64,000 bases of DNA from Hyaloperonospora brassicae (GCA_947650285.1 CANTFL010001462.1:308769-372768); one strand, 5' to 3'. Counted from the stretch's first letter, positions 21,573 through 33,540 are shown. Notes: generated from the sequence alone by a model not told the origin. Program-made: numbers and translations.

Positions 21573-22591
21573 CCGATAGGTTCTCGGGCCCATCGGTAAA
21601 CACGCACTTTTTGCGCTCGTAGACGGATTGCAAGTTTGCAATCGTGTCCCGCATCTCAGCCAAGATGTGTGCCCTTCCCCAGGGCGAACTTAGGGAATAC
21701 ACGTCCCTATGTGCACGTTTCGAGTTGTCGACACATCTCGTACAAGGATCTCCCCAAGTGAGGCATGGATGCCGGCCTCACTCGACAAACAGTGCAACAG
21801 GTACCTTGCACCGGTTGGTGTTCGCTTTTCAAACTTGAGTCGTACCGCTTCTAGTTTTTAAAGACATCATTCTCGTCCAAAACTATTGACATTTTAGACA
21901 AACGCGTTCCACGCCGCCAAAAGCGAGGCCTTGTCACGCTTTTGGTTGCCATTGTACCATCGATGCTTCAAGAAAGCATCGAGATAAATGTTTTTTTCAG
22001 CGTGAAAGTTCTTCGCGCTGGACTCAAGCCATGAAGCTCAGTTGCATCGAATAAGGGTATTCAATGGTGTTGGCTTGTCTCGTGAGACAAGCTATTGATG
22101 AGCTGCTCGGGCAAGCGCCACGGCTTGAGCTCACCACGCTTCAATGTGGTACATGTTTCAGTACCACGGCTTTTAGAATGACAACGGCTCTCGCCATCGT
22201 CATCACGCTCTTGCGGTAAAAAACGAGTTGATACGAATGAGGCATAGTAGTCCTCACCATAGAGTTTATCATCACTGCCGAACAGACTGTGATGCATTTC
22301 ACGATTCCGCTCGTTCGAAAGTGCTCTTGACGAACGATGAGGCACCGCCGAAGATCGGGATGCCTCTGGAACGTTGCGCGAGTCAGGAACGTCTGACTTG
22401 CCATTATTGATGACCTCATTAGCAAGGTCATCACGTGCACGTGGTGCGATACCGCGTGCATCTGCCGCACCTTCTGCTGCAGACGGAGAACACGCAGCAG
22501 ACGAAGAATCGTCTGCCGCAGAGGCTGGCACAGCAGCAGGATGTGTGGTCTTCGAATCACCTCGCATAGACATGTTAACTATGCGAGGCAA
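21310..22591 (-). pseudogene. Antisense frame in the 3' region of element C
   Basis: The minus strand from 22591 is open for 176 codons (MPRIVNMSMRGDS ... LPEQLINSLSHETSQHH), Ala/Ser-rich then charged. After a stop at 22061 and a frameshift it is readable as NFHAEKNIYLDAFLKHRWYN, KRDKASLLAAWNAFV, RLKFEKRTPTGARYLLHCLS and VRDVSTTRNVHIGTCIP. It then becomes a 130-codon open frame (21702-21310) antisense to the chromodomain (HILAEMRDTIANLQSVYERK). About 1.28 kb in all. No domain recognised. The same placement is seen in element B. Confidence 0.45.
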
Positions 22592-22691
22592 GGTCAGGAG
22601 TGAATGGGTCTGACCAAACAGGTACTTCCTGTCCCACTGGTGTCCAACGGGTGATCACCAAGATTTCGATAGTCACACAGTGACTATCAGA

Positions 22692-22704
22692 TAAGGGAGG
22701 GGTG
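22692..22704 (+). other. Polypurine tract, element C
   Basis: TAAGGGAGGGGTG ends two bases before the 3' LTR (22706) and is the expected plus-strand primer site. Confidence 0.7.
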
Positions 22705-22705
22705 A

Positions 22706-23145
22706 TGTAACGGGATAGCCCGTTACATTAAATTATTTAAAAACAATCTTACAATAAAGAATATTACGTCGAACATTATTTTAACAATATCACAAGACAT
22801 GGTGATACTGTTGGGATGACCGAAGGGTCTACTCATTGGTTGATATCTCGACGATGTCAACCCACCAATCGCTGCTAGACGCGCCCAATGGGTGGTGAGT
22901 AGACGACATCATACATTTAGTTACATTAGTGTAATTAAGTCAAAACAAACAGAGGTTCAAGGAGTTATAGGACTTAATTATATTAATAACAGTTTTGCTT
23001 TTCCTACGACTAGAGTCTTTCACCTTATTCGTTCTATCTTCCTCTGTGTAGATCTACACCAAGCTGGGCACTGACTATCACTACAGTCAGTGATAGTAAA
23101 CTCCTTACTGGTTGACCAGTACGTAGTCAACAGTGCCCCGTTACA
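22706..23145 (+). repeat. 3' LTR of element C
   Basis: Begins TGTAACGGG and ends GTGCCCCGTTACA, giving terminal inverted TGTAAC/GTTACA. The first 22 bases form a near-palindrome: TGTAACGGG, a 4-base spacer, CCCGTTACA. About 97% identical to 15453-15891. Confidence 0.9.
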
Positions 23146-24480
23146 ATTAGCCCGAGTCCAATGGAAGTATTGTGAAGTTCTAGGCATGATTGATGGCCAA
23201 GAGATTTATACAGCTTCCAGGCGTTGACTACTTTCAGACAATTATTTCAATCACATGTAAGGATTCAATTCTAAACGTTGCGGATGCGATCGCGGCGGAG
23301 AAAGAGTTGCTGATCAAAATTGTCGACGTAAACATTGCCTTCTTGGACGGAGATGTCAAGGGAAAGATATACATGACAATTTGGATGGATTTGTGAACAA
23401 GCTTCATAATTAAAGAAGTGATTTCTCAACAAATAACCATTTCTTTTTAGAGCACGCGGCAAAAGAGTAAAACAATCGGTTTAATGCTAATGTGGAAGGC
23501 AAGAGTTTACGCGCGCGGTGGCTAATGTCGCTTTTTACGTGCGACTGTCAGATATCTAATGCAGCCTCGTAATCATCCACGTAGAAGAGCTTTAATCTTT
23601 TATGTGCACGCAAGGAAAGTTCAATACAATCAAGCTGGCGCTCCATACCGAGTTTTTATTCAAGGAGCTAGGCAAACTGAACTAATATCTTGAAGTCGAA
23701 ATGCAACGAGACCGATCAAGCAAGACAATTCGCGTGAGCCAGCGGACTACATAAAGCTCCTAGCGGATAAGTGTAGTGCTGACAGCTGCAAGGACGCATA
23801 CAAGCCATATAATAAAAGCAAAAGCCGCAAAGTTTTGATCAAATCAAGGACTTCATTTCCAAGTGGCCCTATTGCGAGCTATTCGTCGCGTTAATTTATA
23901 CCTCGACTTGCACTTGTCCGGAAATTATGCACGCTGGAAGAGAAGCGCCAAACACTGTGATAGGCATGGTAAAATGTACTGGATTGCAGCCAAGCGTGTC
24001 CTTAACTATTTTGAAGACGACGTTGGACTACAGCATCTTATTTGATGGCAATAGTATAGGATAATCAATCGGGTTATAAGATGCATCGTGGGCGAACTAA
24101 TTCAGCCTCACACGGGTAAACAACAAGATACGTCATCTTTTCCCATTGAACTGTTGTCTCGTGTATAACGAAGCGGCAGCTGACTTCTGCTACTTTTAAG
24201 CACCGATGCTGAGTACATGACGTAGTACTTTGCGGCAAAAGATGTGTTTTGACCACGTCTACTGCTTGGCGATCTTCGACATTACCAGCCATAGCTAATA
24301 AGATCGACGAAAACAGAATAATGCATTGCCCTGATCAATAATCCAGTCTTACACGCAAGAATGTAGCACAATAAATTAATGATTTATTTCCTGCGCAAGA
24401 AATTGAAGAAGGTGTGATGAATCTTAAGTACGAGACAACGAACGAGATATTTCTTGGACGGGGACACAATGCACGCGTCC
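23146..24480 (+). pseudogene. Copia element D, second fragment: reverse transcriptase and RNase H
   Basis: From about 23180 a decayed frame shows the copia RT signature: AKRFIQLPGVDYFQT, then AEKELLIKIVDVNIAFLDGD, KGKIYMTIWMD (family: VAKGF-x-Q-x-GIDY-x-TFSP ... DV-x-TAFLNG-x-L-x-E-x-IYM). Near 23660-23760 ELGKLN and LEVEMQRDRSSKTIRVSQ, near 23940-24040 YWIAAKRVLNYFEDDVGLQ, and RNase H traces near 24190. Riddled with stops. It continues fragment 14701-15452; the catalytic box is not readable. Confidence 0.7.
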
Positions 24481-26500
24481 ATATTAAACACGCGGTTTTT
24501 TTAGGGGTTTTATTTAACACGATGAGCGGTATAGGCTTCCAGATCAAGGGAGTTTTATTGGTGGATGGTGATTTGTGAAGATGTGCGCCTATGTAGATGT
24601 AATTGTGACATTTACTTAAGGTATCAATAAGTTGACAGTTGCAAAGACATTTCCGAGTTGACAATTTTCTATGGCCCACCAATGATGAGAAGACAATTTC
24701 CGGGAAAGGAGATGTGACGGGGGTGATTACGACATTAATGAGTTGAGCGAGAGAGGGTAGTTCGAAGACAAAGCGTCGTAACGGAAGGATAGAATAAGCA
24801 CTCACAGAATACAAATTACTTTAATAGTTTATCCTTTTCTCACACGAGCATACTTCGGACAACCATCGTCATGCGTACAATCCTTGCACAACATCCAAAT
24901 TTGACGACCAGGACTATCAATCGTCTTCGACTGTAGGTTGTTATACTTTATCATTTCAATCAGCTTTTTTCGTGAGGTTATCACAAACTAACTTCCGTCT
25001 AAATCTTTATGGGGTGTTGCACTCGCAACCACAAGACATCCCCGATCTTTCCCAATCGGCCATCTCTAAGGTTTTATTTTAAAAAAGGTGCAGATAGTCC
25101 CAGAATAATTTTCAGCCCCGTAGATTGAAATTTTCTCGCTCAAAATATTGCAAATTCAATTTGATTTTACGTGAAACCAGCATATTGTAACACATTTTCA
25201 AGCATTCGGATGAAGGCTTATACTTGTTTCTTGACCAGCCCAAATTTTACTTCAATAGGCACAGTGTGGGACGAAAGAAACTATATTTCCAGTATACTCC
25301 ATCATATTCTGTAATAACGAGATTTACACTTCCGGTTTTTTCAGATACATCGCAATATTAGGCTTTCGATAGAATTTATTGTCTTCAATCTTCATTTTGG
25401 CTGTTTGGGCTTCTATTACATTAGGAAACCATGGCTTGACCCATCTTTTCATAACTTATGAATCAGGATCGATCCCAGTTTCGTGTTTGGATCTCGTCTG
25501 TTACCTATCAAAAAAGGCAATCGCGTTCCGGTTTGGCCTCATTCACTGAGACCTTAGGGTCCCAAGCATGGCAGATCTCATGAAAAGTTGACTTTCGTAG
25601 CTCATTGATTCTGGACTCATCACTAAAAATTAATTTAAGAGCTCGATTGTGTTTGATCCAAATCTACTGATTAATTGCGTTGATTTTTACGCATAAAGGA
25701 TAGGACTGAATTTTAAATTTCATACAAGTAGGTAGGATTTTAAACTTGCAATCGAAACTTGATGGCCCAAATAACACATCTTACGAATCTTCAGGTACTA
25801 TAAAATCTTAAAGACGAATTAATTACTAAATATTTAAGCTATGACATTTGCCTAAGAACCCTTCTACCTATCCGCACATCGAGTCATATGTTCATGGCGG
25901 AAATAAATATATATATTTGACATATAATTTTCGATCTAACACCGATATTGAGATATTTATATATGATACACTCTTGGTTAATTAATCAATTAATATTGAT
26001 GATCCAGTAATAATTCAGACAAGATCTCAACAATTCTCAGATGTCGATACAGACCGTTTTCGGGCTATCGCTAGTAAATATGTGGACATCTCGTATAAAA
26101 ATATAGCTTCCGTACCTACCCCGAATACGCCTGATGGCGGTATAATGCTGAATTAACTCTTAATCAGCATTTCTCTACTTTCGCCTTAATTCCAATCGCC
26201 ACATCTATCGACCATTCAAGTCGGCTTGTTCATGTCCTGCACCAACTTGCATACTAGTAGTATAATGTGTCCCACAAAAGTAAATTAAACAAAATATCTA
26301 TTTGTAGATATAAAATAGTCTTATATCATATTCCTATACATTCACCATCATATTCGAAGTCCATCCATGTACAATTAGTCAATCTTGGTCGGACTATAAA
26401 TGAAAGTGTCTCTAATTTAGCTCTGCGATATTATATCAAACTTAGGTGCTTCCAGCTGGACCTGTGAAGAAAAGGAGTGACCTCTCCTGCATCTGTATCA
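24481..26500. other. AT-rich interval, no assignable gene
   Basis: About 2 kb, strongly AT-rich from 25.6 to 26.4 kb. On the minus strand a short frame near 24940-24830 reads WMLCKDCTHDDGCPKYARV, and another near 25470-25330 reads KRWVKPWFPNVIEAQTAKMK. These look like scraps of a decayed protein, perhaps a transposase, but no family could be named. No RNA gene or LTR seen. Confidence 0.35.
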
Positions 26501-27004
26501 CACAGAGCGTTTCGCGTCATAATTGGTAGGTAATTGACTTTATGTATTTAAAGGTGACGAGTAATCCATATCGTTTGCTGTAATTTTTTGACATAGGTCC
26601 GCGGTACTCCTTGACCTCCAAAATACATACCATCGATCATAATTTTACCATTGACATCATCGTTTTCAGAGGAAATCCATGCATGTACAATGCTGTCACT
26701 GGATAGCTCACTGCTAGTTCGACAAACTCCGTCTATTCATAGTTCATCGGGTTTTGTAGAAATTTACCTCTCATGGCCATCATAGCCTTGCTCTTATCTC
26801 GGTCAGGCATTTTAAGTCTCTTCTTATCCCTTCCTTTAATATGATTATCGATCGCGGTCGCTTGTAGACGGCCGGTTATTGCATCCGATCAAGATTATAA
26901 CTCAATCTACCTCTACTTTTGATCGGATGCAAATTCTTCACCCGATCAAAAGTAGATATGGATTGAGTGGAAATTCTTCACTCGATCGCGTGTATGCTTG
27001 GGCG
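26500..27004 (-). pseudogene. Leader and short coding remnant next to LTR copy 2
   Basis: Minus strand, from the leader (26990-26880, with AAATTCTTCACCCGATCA twice, as in element E) into a frame reading KKRLKMPDRDKSKAMMAMRG, KFLQNPMNYE and, after a stop, FVELAVSYPVTALYMHGFPL to about 26640. It lies where the first protein of the element following LTR copy 2 would be. It does not resemble the gag seen at 1-780, and I cannot name it. Confidence 0.35.
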
Positions 27005-27870
27005 CTCTCCCAGAGTCGCTTGTATCGAAAGGTTGTTCTTGATCCGCGATCCTTCTGACCACTTGAGCCGTCTCGCGATCTTGAATATGAACCGGAAGGT
27101 TCCCTGCGTCCGATCACAGTTGTTGGTGGGATTGAGAATATTCTTTCTGTCTGGCCACACAACTTTAGGGAAAAGTTTGTAGAGGCTCGGGCCACTCTCT
27201 GTTCGACTAAAGGCAAAAGTTTATGCCTAGGGGAAGTCGACGCGTGTCTTTCGTTGCAAATTCAATTCTGTTTCATGCTACCCAACCAAATCCAAAACCC
27301 TGTGACTATGCCTATCTGTTCGATAGATCTCTGTTGAGTATCGACTGCCAATGGTATTCATCTCTTGCATCATGTGGTCTACAGCATACAATCCGTAGAT
27401 GATCGTGGTGCATTGAATAGCGATGCAGTGGATCGGATGGTAGTGGATCGCGGTATGTAATCCTCATCAATTATAAGTCCACGCAATTATGTGTCCACAC
27501 AATCAAGCATTACACACCCAGGGTGGATCGTGATCAATCTTTCGAGTCTCTGATCGGTCATCCACCGTCGGATCGCTGTCAATTTTGAAACCTCGCATGT
27601 TTCATGATCTTGGCGATCCACTCCTCCAGCTTGATCCCGTATTCACTTATCTTCCATTGTCGTTGGCGATCCAGTACTCCGTATAATGTTCACCCCTTGA
27701 GTGATCCGGTCCTTGTAATTTGGTGATACAAGCCCTTGATCGCGGGTCGCGATCGGTCAATTATCGAACCTCGACTATACTCCTTCTTGACCGTTAGGTA
27801 GATCATTCCCAATGACTTCAACGGCCGTTTAATGTCACTCAGTCGTCTGTTCCCATCCTGCGTTCCATCG
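27005..27870 (-). repeat. LTR-like repeat of element E, copy 2 (5'-truncated)
   Basis: Similar to about 2030-2880 along its length. The shared end falls near 27865, about 130 bp short of the terminus seen in copy 1 at 3011, so this copy lost its outer end. Leftward it continues into the same leader type. Confidence 0.65.
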
Positions 27871-28169
27871 GGCCTATTTCCGAGCGCACTCCACCAATCT
27901 ATTTGATCTCGCACTCAATGCGATAGGCGCGATCTACGCTTTCCATCATTATTTTTCTGCGCTTCTCCACATGACAATATATTTACATTTATGTTGTTCA
28001 AACAATTTAAAATGTCCTAGGTCAGGATAAGAGCGCCGGAGATGGCAATGGATCGTGGTTGATCCGCGGGAGGCGGGTTTTCGCTTGGATCTTGATTGAC
28101 CTATTCAATACACGCGTAAAGCCGGGCTCCGCGGACTGTCGTAGCCGCTGAGAAATGTTCGGGAATCGC

Positions 28170-29747
28170 GTTTGCTTCTAACTAATGAAGACCGAATTCC
28201 CAAAATTTGGCTGAGCTTGACGCAGGGGTGGAAAGCTCGCCCCGGAATACCGCCGCATTGCGCTCTGCCCATAGGTAAACTTGGCGAAGGATAATTTACC
28301 CCAGCTATACGCGGTCAAATTTCGTTTCTGCGAGCTTGTAATCCTCCTGAAATCATTTGTGGAGCCGATGGAGTAGACAGCTTGGAGCCTGAGGAGCTTT
28401 ACAATCTGCACAGTGGCACAATTGGGTTGTAATTATATAAGCCTCAGCAGTCTCACCTGTTCCGTGGCGTATCAGATGTTGCTAGCATGCTCGAGCAACA
28501 GGACAGCCCCAGAAAATGTGTAGCAATGTCTCTTTGCACCCCGCACATTGCTACAACTTCTTGCAACCATTATTCACGTCCCGGTCAATGTATTACAGGG
28601 TGATCCGCTTAATTGCGACATGATAGCACGTCCACAATTTGTACCCTGAGTCCATTAGCGTGATTCCACACATAAGATGGTCGTTAATGAGTCTCAGCAA
28701 TATTCCAACTATCCGGGGTTGGACGAAGATCAAAGCGATAGAGTCAAGCCTGTAAGGCTGATCGCAGCAGCACTTTATGCAGCGTGAATTACTGGCTCAT
28801 AAGCGTCTTATAAATATATATACGTGTGCATTGTCGTCGGTCTCCGTCACACTTCAAGCAAACCGATGAAGCAGCGTGTGAGCTAGAAAGACCCACCCCC
28901 TGAGTAGTATGATTTCCAGTGCTTTGACGAGCACTCTGAGGGGCAAATTAGTTCAGGCAGCTCGCCGTGTAGATACATATGTAAACCATTGACACCTTGA
29001 TGAAGCCAAAACGCGGATGCATCAGGCGTATTATGTCTGAAATTTTTTCCATCAGTTAGATCTGTGCTCACGCGCGTCCACTCATACATGTACAGAAGTG
29101 ACGTTGGATGGCGTAAGACAATCTTTGGTTCCAGCAAAGCCGCCTCTTTGGGGATATAAGGTGACGCGAGCAGGAGCAGGGTTAGTCCATCTACGTAACT
29201 TCGGGTGAAGACGTGTCGAGGAACCTGCGCTACAGTCTGGAAACGCAAAGACAGTAATATTTGGAGCGGTCCATTGTATCTGAAGCTCGTGTAGTGGAAC
29301 GGACGGGGTCCTGTCGAATTGATATCGTGCAAGTCGCTTCCCCGTATAGTCCAGAATCCAGGGGTTGTCGTACCAGTAGAAACGTCCCCAGAAAGTAGTG
29401 ATAGCCTGTCGCCTACAATCCGCGGCTACGATAGGGGCGAGATAAGTGTGGTGTTATGATATAACCCACTTCTGATCTTCCCACAAAATGAGAGCTCCAT
29501 CTAACAGGCATACATAATGCGCTGTTGACCTGGCTCGGAAAGTCAATTCTTGGTCAGACGGGGGCGATAAAAAGTCATCGAGGTCACGCGCCAGTTGACC
29601 GCACAAGGGGCTTCGGACCTTAAACGACGCAGCATGATTATCGTGGCGAATTGCAGCGACTAGTGCAGATGCAGAATCGGCTGCGCGATAGATCCAGGGC
29701 TTCCAGGCAAAAAAACTGTCTTTTTCTTGCGTAAGCCACATGAGCAC
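28170..29747 (-). pseudogene. LINE C-terminal region with zf-RVT-like motif
   Basis: Two open stretches (29747-29454 and 29332-28883) contain Trp/Arg-rich sequence typical of LINE C-terminal domains. Near 28560-28490 the frame reads CAGCKETLLHIFWGCPVA, resembling the zf-RVT consensus C-x2-C-x-ETx-HL-x2-C. The last frame, near 28410-28178, ends with YGQSAMRRYSGASFPPLRQA. Confidence 0.55.
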
Positions 29748-29989
29748 ATATTTTGTCCGCTGCTATTCGATAGCGACTTCAAAAGATGCTAGCCCGTCTC
29801 CACCCGCTTATATCGATGTTAAGAGAAGACCCGGATTGACCTTGTGACGTTGTAATTCGGTGCCCGTGGAATGGGACCACAAATATGTCTTGGACAACTT
29901 CGCCAACTCCTTCTGCGCCCAAATCGTATAATGTAAACAGCCGTGGTAGAAAAGATGGCTGGTACCACAATCGTGTTAAAAATGTTGGC

Positions 29990-31275
29990 TCAATTTTGCA
30001 CACTAGTTGCAACTTTAGTGGCAGCGAGAAGCCGCCGCTGAATATTGCGAATACGAAGAGTCCAATTAGGAATGAGCAAATCCCTACTGTTCACCTCGTA
30101 ACCAAGGAAAAGCGTCGTCTCCGCTGGTTGAAGCATCGATATTGCTCGGAACCTCTGCAATCGTAATGATGTGTAAAGAAATATTAATTTAACCTTGGCC
30201 GGCTGTGCTCGGAGGTCAGATAGCTCCCCAAAATGATTAACAATGCGCAGATCTGGCTCCAGATACTGCGCCTGCTCCATAAATAGTGTAGAATTATTAA
30301 CCCAAATCTCTCGGCACTGGTAGCCCTCGTATGTTCGAAAACTGCTGGATAGATAAGGCGAGTAACTACACTACCAAGAGAAACAGCAAAGGTGCTAGGA
30401 AACAACCTTGCCAAACCCGAACATTACTGGAATAGGTTCGGATAATTTGCCATTAACCATAAATCGCGAGGTCGTACCAAAATGCATCCTTTCAATCAGT
30501 TAAACAATTTGGATGTCGAAACGGAAGCGACGAAGAGCCCCATACAGGAACTCCCGATCCACAGTGTCGTATGCTTTTTAAAAGTCGAAGAGGATAAACG
30601 ACCCCGCTCGAGCTGTCGGAACGCTCAGCCTCTTTGTGCGATGATGCGAGTTGCGCCACCATCATCATGACCTGCTTTTACATATGACGTCCACGAACAA
30701 AATTTTTGATGTGAGTTACCAACGATACTTCGTAGTACCGGCTGCAAACGAGTAGCCATAGTTTTCGCAAAAATCTTATTACTGGTCTGCAGCAATAAAA
30801 TCGGTCGAGGATCGAATGCATTCGATAAATCCCCCTTCTTGCGTAACGGTATTCCCAAAGCCTTTAAAAATTAAGGATGCACGTTTGCACCGTTCAAAAT
30901 TTGATTGCTTACTTTCACTAAAGACGGAACCATTAATTCAGACGTATTCTTGTAGAAGTCGATATTAAGACCATTCGGACCTGCACTTTTGTGCCGGCTG
31001 AGATTCTTAATAGCTTGGAAAACGTCCGCTTCAGTAAATTGAAGCAGTAGATCGCGATAACGGAAGGTGAAAGCAAGTGTGGTTCCATAAACTCCACAAA
31101 TGGCTTCATCACTATTAATAGAGTCGTGAGAGACTTAATGCGGTGCACCTCGCGAAGGATTGGCGGCCATTCCATAGCAAACTTGGTGGCAATGCTCGTA
31201 TTACAGGAGAATTCCGGCCCGTTAGTATTTGTAATCGCTGTTACTGTTTGGTCACAATCCCAATCCTCCACCCGC
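29990..31275 (-). pseudogene. LINE reverse transcriptase (RVT_1), broken
   Basis: Minus strand: a pre-RT frame with LRISAGTKVQVRMVLIST near 31000-30950 (where SPGPDG is usual), then GIPLRKKGDLSNAFDPRPIL LLQTSNKIFAKTMATRLQP and IVGNSHQKF (30858-30640; family: PKKGD-x-x-(D/N)-x-x-x-(Y/F)RPISLL ... GFV). Next a decayed IPVMSG-x-RQGCPLAP-equivalent (near 30440-30370), then AQPAKVKLIFLYTSLRLQRF and FLGYEVNSRDLL (30250-30070), matching the GL-x-x-NP-x-K(T/S) and LG-x-x region after the active site. The FADD box itself is not readable. Confidence 0.65.
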
Positions 31276-31689
31276 TTGTAGGACCAGCGAAGACGGGATG
31301 CATTCCGTTCAAGGGTTTAACTCAAGCGAACCAGATGCTCTTGGCGTTGTTACTCCACAGATGCATGCATCCACTGGTTTCTGGAGGTATATTGGCGCCG
31401 CTCCCGCTGCAGAATATGTTTTTGTGTCGATATCGACGTTGACGTATTCCCTTCCTGACTGATGCGAAATACCTTTTACAATTTGAAGTTATCAGCGTCC
31501 CATTGACGTACAGTAGGATTCCGTCCAACTGCTGAATCGTCCATCTCTTCGGGAAGCTTGTTACTTACTCGGTTAGGTTGACCAGTTTGAATTGTATACT
31601 GAGCGACCGACAATGAGTCGGATTCGTGGTCCGCTCGCGTAATTGTCTTTTCCGCTTCTTGGTAGTTATATTGCTGAGGTGTCGGTCTC

Positions 31690-32200
31690 ACTGCAACCCA
31701 CACTGCAGAAGCAGTCCATAACGTTGGGATGTAAAAGCGATCGATTTGCCTGGCCGTTTCTCCCTCCTAATACGTGAAATGGTCGATTGGATCGACAACT
31801 TTCTCATCGTCAGCGTGGGTGCTAAGTTACCGAGCGTTTGCCCAATCATACATCTCGATGAGGCATTCGAGTGCGGGGCTTTTCGATCTTTTTAACGCTG
31901 ATCAGAAAGGCGATCCAGTACCGGGCATTGCACACAATATAAATTCCCGATCAACAGGGATTTATTGATGGGGAAGTTCCAACTAGGTAAATTAAGTAAA
32001 AAAGATTCTCAATCGTTCCGTAGATTGAGCGCGAAAACGTTAATCACGACGACTTTTGCAATCGAAACAGCCATGACGTGTGTACTCCACAGATCCGGCC
32101 GCCACGCAGTAGCTTGCAGAGAGGATGTGGGAATCAGCAAAGTAGCTACGCTTCCTGCTCGTGCTGACGCAGTGCTCCAATACTAGATCGGAGGATGGTC
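31690..32200 (-). pseudogene. LINE endonuclease segment (EEP family)
   Basis: Minus-strand frame reads HGCFDCKSRRD, RFRAQSTERLRIFFT, then PALECLIEMYDWANAR, DDEKVVDPIDHFTY and ARQIDRFYIPTLWTASAVWV. The (S/R)-x-IDRF(Y)-(I/V)P block is the conserved SRIDRF-type motif of LINE apurinic endonucleases, which nick the target DNA. The GDFN motif is only partly preserved (IGNLYCVQCP in a neighbouring frame). Confidence 0.6.
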
Positions 32201-33540
32201 AACGTCGCAGAGTTTACCCCACGATTTTCCCCAACTGAAACATAACTGCTTCTCTTATAGGCTGTTGACGTGGGTTTTCTGAAGGCAATATGCGTGAGGT
32301 TGGGTACGGCCAGGCATACTACGCCAAGTAGATATCCAGTAAGCCCTTACGCTTTATTTGAAATACGCGTACCTTTTGCGTAACGTATGTGATATCCGCT
32401 ATATCAAAATGAATATGCGATAAGTGTTCGGACCCGCTCCATGTCCATTCATAGAGTAATGCATGGCGCCCGAATGTGCCCGTATCGCGAAAATCGTCGT
32501 TTCGCAACTGAGTTGCGAGCAGCTCGATGAACCTGCCCTGAGTAACGTGGGATATGTTGATCCCCGGCTGGTGTTATCGCGGATGAAAATAAGTAAGCTA
32601 TCGTCCGCCAGTCGATATGTTGGTCGCCTCCCGGATAACAGGCATACTTGTAAGAGTCTTTCCATTAAACTGCAGGTGCCAGCAGACTTTAACAGAGGTG
32701 GAGGGTATAGCATCGAGTCCATCCGTTAGAACCTCTATTTTTGTGTCGAAAAAATTGGAGCACACCAGTGCTGACTGAACTGAACCCTTCTGCGAGGGTC
32801 ACATAGCTTCAGAGTGTCATCCGCCGCAGAATTTAATGCCCGCATCCGGAACCAATCATCAGCGTTGTCGATTAGAAAAGGTAAATGTGATAAGGACCTC
32901 CGGTGCATAGTGCTTGATATCCATTGATCCAGACATATGTGAACGGCAAGCTCAGTCACCTTTTGACGATAAAATTTCAAGCCTTCCAGGAGACACTCTT
33001 GGCGCCAAAGTGCCGTCCAGTGAACCAGTACTTGTACTTGAAGGCTGTCGAGGAGCTCCCCGGGGAAGAAACACCGGCGAACATGGAGAAGAAGAACAGC
33101 TGAGTCTTGTTGCGCTGTTTTGATCCAAATTTCCGACGGGATGTAAGCTGCTCGATATGATGTTGCAGCTGTTGCTGGTCATTCTGGACTGAGAGCCTGC
33201 CAACCGCCGTCCACTTGTATCGGTCAATACGCCCGTCCAAATTTGTGATCGCGGAGGGACAATGGCGTTGCCGTTGTTTGCCTCGTTGAGAGGAGCTGCA
33301 ATGTGTCTCTTCCGCCCCATAATGCTTCGAGGGCAAACCCCGCCTGCCCGTTATCATGATTCCGCTTCCGCGTCTCACGAGCAGATAGATGCGAGGCGTC
33401 GTACTGCTCACTCGGGTAGACTATTAGTTGGTGTGGCCCACTAGGTACTGGATGGCCGGTAGCTGCTTCAGTCCAGAGGTAAAGAGTCGTGGGATCTGAA
33501 GCAGACTGATCGGGGGATGGACTGACGCCCACTTGGGAAG

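Larger units (their letters stand above)
15453..23145 (+). mobile_element. Gypsy chromovirus-like element C, complete structure, inserted in copia D
   Basis: LTR 15453-15891, primer binding site, gag, protease, reverse transcriptase, RNase H, integrase with acidic insertion, chromodomain, a 3' region, polypurine tract and LTR 22706-23145; total 7.69 kb. The LTRs differ at about 15 of 440 positions by eye (about 97% identity). The flanks are ATTCG on the left and ATTAG on the right, an imperfect 5-bp target duplication. Copia coding sequence lies on both sides in the same orientation, so this is a nested insertion. Coding frames carry several stops and frameshifts. Confidence 0.9.
28090..33540 (-). 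mobile_element. Decayed LINE (non-LTR retrotransposon)
   Basis: On the minus strand in order: unassigned coding-like stretches (33.5-32.3 kb), an endonuclease segment (about 32.2-31.7 kb), reverse transcriptase (about 31.3-30.0 kb) and a C-terminal Cys-rich zf-RVT-like segment (about 28.6-28.2 kb). This order is that of ORF2 of endonuclease-bearing LINEs. No LTR flanks it and no poly(A) tail or target duplication could be found, so the ends are approximate. Stops and frameshifts occur throughout. Confidence 0.7.

Noticed and set aside
28000..28100. Poly(A) tail of the LINE
   Set aside because: No T-run on the plus strand near 28.0-28.1 kb; the 3' end of the LINE remains undefined.
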